NCBI GenBank assembly: GCA_027604665.1
Contig: JADGIZ010000080.1
Location: forward strand, 1 to 29,398
Length of the DNA stretch: 29,398 nt
Reading direction: 5' to 3'
From: Polyrhizophydium stewartii
Lineage: Eukaryota; Chytridiomycota; Chytridiomycetes; Rhizophydiales
Shown piece after piece: positions 26,734 through 29,398 of the stretch. The notes below the pieces were generated by a model. The model saw only the letters and a list, made by a program, of their open reading frames with translations. It ran no database searches and had not been told where the DNA came from. The first letter of the stretch is position 1, and each line of letters opens with the position of its first letter. The position numbers and the translations under genes are program-made.

Positions 26734-29398
26734 TTATCCCACAACCATGGGATCGGCTTCGGAAGCCGCACCATGCGTCTGCGCCGCCACGCTCTCCGCC
26801 CCGTCCATATGACCCACATCTGCTTCCTCTGCATCCACACGGGGAGTATCCCCATCCCCATCCCCATCATCATCATCGTCATCGCCGGCCGCAGCAGCAG
26901 CATCACCGCCGCCACGACGGCCTCCAGCACCACCAGTCGCCGCCTCGACCTCAGGCGCAGCCAAAAGCATCCCATCCCCAGCCATCACAGACGAGGCAGC
27001 AGGCAACGCATCCGGATGCTCATCGCGCATATGCTTGCGATACGAGTCCGACCGCGCATACTTGCGCGGACACAGCGCGCACGCCCAGAACCGCCGCTCG
27101 TGCAGTCCAGCCATGTGCCGCTGCAGATCGTGCTTGCGCACAAACGCGTCCGGACACGCGGGGCACTTGAAGGGCTTGATGTTGTTGTGGCTGCGCACGT
27201 GGGCTTCGAGATTGTACTTGCGCGTGAAGGCGCGGTCGCACAGGCCGCATGGGAAGCGATAGGATGATTTCGCAGAGGTGGATGAGGCGGATGGCTTGGC
27301 AGTGGAAGTGGAGGCGGCGGTAGCTACGGCTGCTTTGCGAGGCGGTTCGGTGCGTTGAGCGGCATGCTGCGGAGCGCCTTTGGTCTTCTTTGGCGGAGCT
27401 GATGGCGGCGTGGATGCCTCGGACGAGGAGGAAGACGACGATTGCAGCGATAGCGATGGCGGCGTGCTGGACGCGCTGAACGGGACGGCCAGCTTGTCGG
27501 TCGTCTCGGTCTCCCTGGCAGCCACCTCAGTCGCACTCCCGTCCGCAGTGGCCGCGACGGCATTCTCGACTTGGCCGTCGTCGTTGGAGCTCGCATCCGC
27601 GCCAGCAAGGCTCGACGCATCGAGCTGCGTCACGAGCGCAGACACAAGGGCCGAAGGCAGCACCAGCGGCGATCGCGAGTTCGCAGAATCCACCACCGGC
27701 GAGGTGGGCGAGGAAGCAAACGACGCAGATAACGATCCCGGGAACGAGGTTTCTGGCGTGGGCAAATGTGCCGAGAGCGGCTGCCGCGACGATGGCAGTT
27801 GGCCGCTGACATTGATACTGACACTTGTCCTGCCGCTGCTGGTGCCGATGCCGCTGCTGCTGCCCGGAATCCCCGTTTGCGATGGCACGGCTCTTGCGCC
27901 TTGGGCGAGCGGCAGCAGTAGCTGCTCAAGCAAGGCCATCTGCGACGGCAGAAACGGACCGGCCGGGGCACGCTGGTGGTGCACCGCGAGCGGGAGGGTC
28001 TGGCCAGAGATGTGCATCGTGTTCGGGGCCGCAGCAGGCGACGATGGACAAGACAATGACGACGACGACGACGACGACGACGACGAAGGGTTGTACACGA
28101 AGGCGCTCTGAAGATGCGGATGCAAAGACTGCGGCGGCTGGGCAGATAGCGGCGGCGCGAGATTGGAAGCGATAACCGATCCAGCAGAGTTTGCGGCAGC
28201 GGCGAATCCGGGCGATCCCGGCGGCGACATCAGGGTCGCATCGCCCGCGGCCGACATGATCTGCAGCCGTGCCTGGAGCTCGAGTGGATCCATGACAGGC
28301 GATGGGAAGCGCATCATTTCGAGATCAATGGGCACGGGGTCAGCGACGGCGGGCTGAACGCAGCTCAGATCATTAACGAAGATGGTCGGCGGCTGGAGTT
28401 GAGGCTGCTGCTGCTGCTGCTGCTGCAGGGGTTGCTGGGTCTGTTGCTGCAGGGGCTGCGTGCGCGAGGCAGCGAGCGCGCCAAGCAAGCTCGAAAAGTC
28501 GTTCAAGAAGGGGTATACAGGCTGCGCGAGCCCGAGGACGGGCGACGCGGGCGCAGACATGAAGAAGCGAGGAAGCGCGGCCGCGGGCGGATCAGCAACC
28601 GCGGCAGTCGCTGGGGCGGCGATGGTGGAGATGGCGGCCGCGTGATCACAGACGGCGCCGCCGCCGCCGCCGCCGCCGCCGCTGGGTGCACCCGTGGCAC
28701 GAGAAGGGGTCGCGGCAGTCCCGATAACCGCTCCAGCGAGTCTGGCCCCTCCGTCGCGGTCTGGCTGGAGAAGCGCGGGGGCGAGCGGCTGCAGGAGCGA
28801 CAAGCCCGCGGCGGGCAAGTGGGTAGTTGGGGCGGCCGCGGCGATGAGGTGGCTCTGTCTGGCAATATGCGACGGCACCCCGGCATATGGGTGAATGTGG
28901 TATGCTCGGCGCTGTCGCGTTGTGTGCCGGAGCGCGCGGTCAAACGACTGCTGCATCGGTTGCATCGGCGGCTGCTGCCGTTGCTGCAGAGGGTGCCGCT
29001 GCTGTTGCTGCTGCTGGATGGCGACGAGGGGAGCAAAGCCCATGACCGGCGACGCCGGCGCAGACGCAACACAGTACTGCTGCAGCTGGCGACGATGGTG
29101 GTGATGTTGCTGGTGCAACGCCGCGAGCAGGAGCGAAGCCGGTGGCGTCATCGAGTCGGCTACCGAGCCCATGGCCGCGGGCGGGTGGGGCGCGTGCGCC
29201 TGCAGGGGCGGAGCCGGCTGCGGCGGCATGCGGGCCGGCGTGTGCGAGGGCGTCGCCGGCGCGGCAATGGCTGGGAGGGCGGCGGTGCGGGCGTCATCGC
29301 TCGGCCGCCTTGGCGTGGGCGGCCCGGCCGCAGCGGCTGCCGCGGCGGCGGCGGGGTCCCAGGCCCCTTGCGGGGGTGGCTGCGGCGCAGTGCACGCC
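26734..29398 (-). CDS. C2H2 zinc-finger transcription factor, Crz1-like; N-terminus may lie beyond the window
   Basis: One open frame runs from the right edge to the stop at 26734. The first in-window ATG of the frame is at 29229 (831 aa), but the frame stays open upstream to the edge, so the protein may be longer. Three consecutive C2H2 fingers sit near residues 659-738 of the 831-aa form: FPCGLCDRAFTRKYNLEAH, FKCPACPDAFVRKHDLQRH and WACALCPRKYARSDSYRKH. The FxRxYNLxxH / FxRxHDxxRH / ARSD series resembles calcineurin-responsive Crz1. A PTIFVN segment (28372-28389) fits the loose PxIxIT calcineurin-docking pattern, which supports that idea. The rest is Gln-, Ser- and Pro-rich with homopolymer runs (Q, H, G, S), typical of activation regions, and the C-tail is acidic (poly-Asp). 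The DNA target and calcineurin control are inferred. Confidence 0.75.
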   Translation of the reverse strand, partial: ACTAPQPPPQGAWDPAAAAAAAAAGPPTPRRPSDDARTAALPAIAAPATPSHTPARMPPQPAPPLQAHAPHPPAAMGSVADSMTPPASLLLAALHQQHHHHRRQLQQYCVASAPASPVMGFAPLVAIQQQQQQRHPLQQRQQPPMQPMQQSFDRALRHTTRQRRAYHIHPYAGVPSHIARQSHLIAAAAPTTHLPAAGLSLLQPLAPALLQPDRDGGARLAGAVIGTAATPSRATGAPSGGGGGGGGAVCDHAAAISTIAAPATAAVADPPAAALPRFFMSAPASPVLGLAQPVYPFLNDFSSLLGALAASRTQPLQQQTQQPLQQQQQQQPQLQPPTIFVNDLSCVQPAVADPVPIDLEMMRFPSPVMDPLELQARLQIMSAAGDATLMSPPGSPGFAAAANSAGSVIASNLAPPLSAQPPQSLHPHLQSAFVYNPSSSSSSSSSSLSCPSSPAAAPNTMHISGQTLPLAVHHQRAPAGPFLPSQMALLEQLLLPLAQGARAVPSQTGIPGSSSGIGTSSGRTSVSINVSGQLPSSRQPLSAHLPTPETSFPGSLSASFASSPTSPVVDSANSRSPLVLPSALVSALVTQLDASSLAGADASSNDDGQVENAVAATADGSATEVAARETETTDKLAVPFSASSTPPSLSLQSSSSSSSEASTPPSAPPKKTKGAPQHAAQRTEPPRKAAVATAASTSTAKPSASSTSAKSSYRFPCGLCDRAFTRKYNLEAHVRSHNNIKPFKCPACPDAFVRKHDLQRHMAGLHERRFWACALCPRKYARSDSYRKHMRDEHPDALPAASSVMAGDGMLLAAPEVEAATGGAGGRRGGGDAAAAAGDDDDDDGDGDGDTPRVDAEEADVGHMDGAESVAAQTHGAASEADPMVVG
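28058..28086. repeat. (GAC)n trinucleotide repeat encoding poly-Ser
   Basis: About nine to ten GAC units on the plus strand read TCG on the coding strand, giving a Ser run in the Crz1-like protein. Similar runs in the gene are GCC/GCG repeats near 28660-28682 (poly-Gly) and CTG repeats near 28408-28424 (poly-Gln). Confidence 0.8.

Overview
The window is GC-rich nuclear DNA from a fungus. The evidence is a dense set of intron-containing eukaryotic genes with fungal family members (PEX6, Sno1/PdxT, HTD2, a Gef1-type CLC, a Crz1-like zinc-finger factor). Introns are short, mostly 55-110 bp, and usually have CTGAC/CTGAT-like branch sites. Donors are often GTGNGN or GTTGCG rather than GTAAGT. The Fanzor-type gene and the overall style fit an early-diverging fungus better than Dikarya, but that placement is an inference. 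All gene models were spliced by eye. Where exact exons are given, the reading phase closes at every junction unless stated otherwise.

Layout. 1-791 (-): first part of a Lys/Asp-rich protein resembling the N-terminus of eIF5B, running off the left edge. 853-3036 (+): the most unusual locus. Two C2H2 fingers, a linker region and a C-terminal zinc-ribbon/RuvC-II/RuvC-III signature of the Fanzor/TnpB family lie in one multi-exon model. It has a 1-nt break in finger 2, one unresolved splice junction, and no visible RuvC-I. Hairpins follow its stop codon. 3232-4099 (+): SNO1/PdxT glutaminase of vitamin B6 synthesis. 4232-4819 (-): ribosomal protein eS7. 4820-5500: a 681-bp intergenic stretch with simple repeats. 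5501-7178 (+): XRCC4/Lif1 (NHEJ). 7252-11603 (-): PEX6, 12 exons. 11636-16316 (-): CLC chloride/proton exchanger, 20 exons. 16411 (or 16315)-17502 (+): mitochondrial hydroxyacyl-thioester dehydratase HTD2. 17605-19067 (-): HEM2 porphobilinogen synthase. 19147-24663 (+): a 1763-aa predicted lipid-anchored, coiled-coil, Ser-rich protein of unknown function. 24873-26555 (-): NmrA-like NAD(P)-binding protein whose first intron carries a small retroelement with 13-bp target-site duplications. 26734-29398 (-): C2H2 regulator resembling Crz1, possibly open at the right edge.

There is no operon or single pathway. The genes are ordinary housekeeping functions (translation, B6, haem, peroxisome biogenesis, mitochondrial fatty acid synthesis, DNA repair, ion homeostasis) packed tightly. 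Several neighbours share or nearly share start or stop codons: CLC stop with a PEX6 ATG as ATGA, and CLC and HTD2 start codons on one CATG. The candidate novel system is the Fanzor-like zinc-finger locus at 853-3036 with its structured 3' flank.
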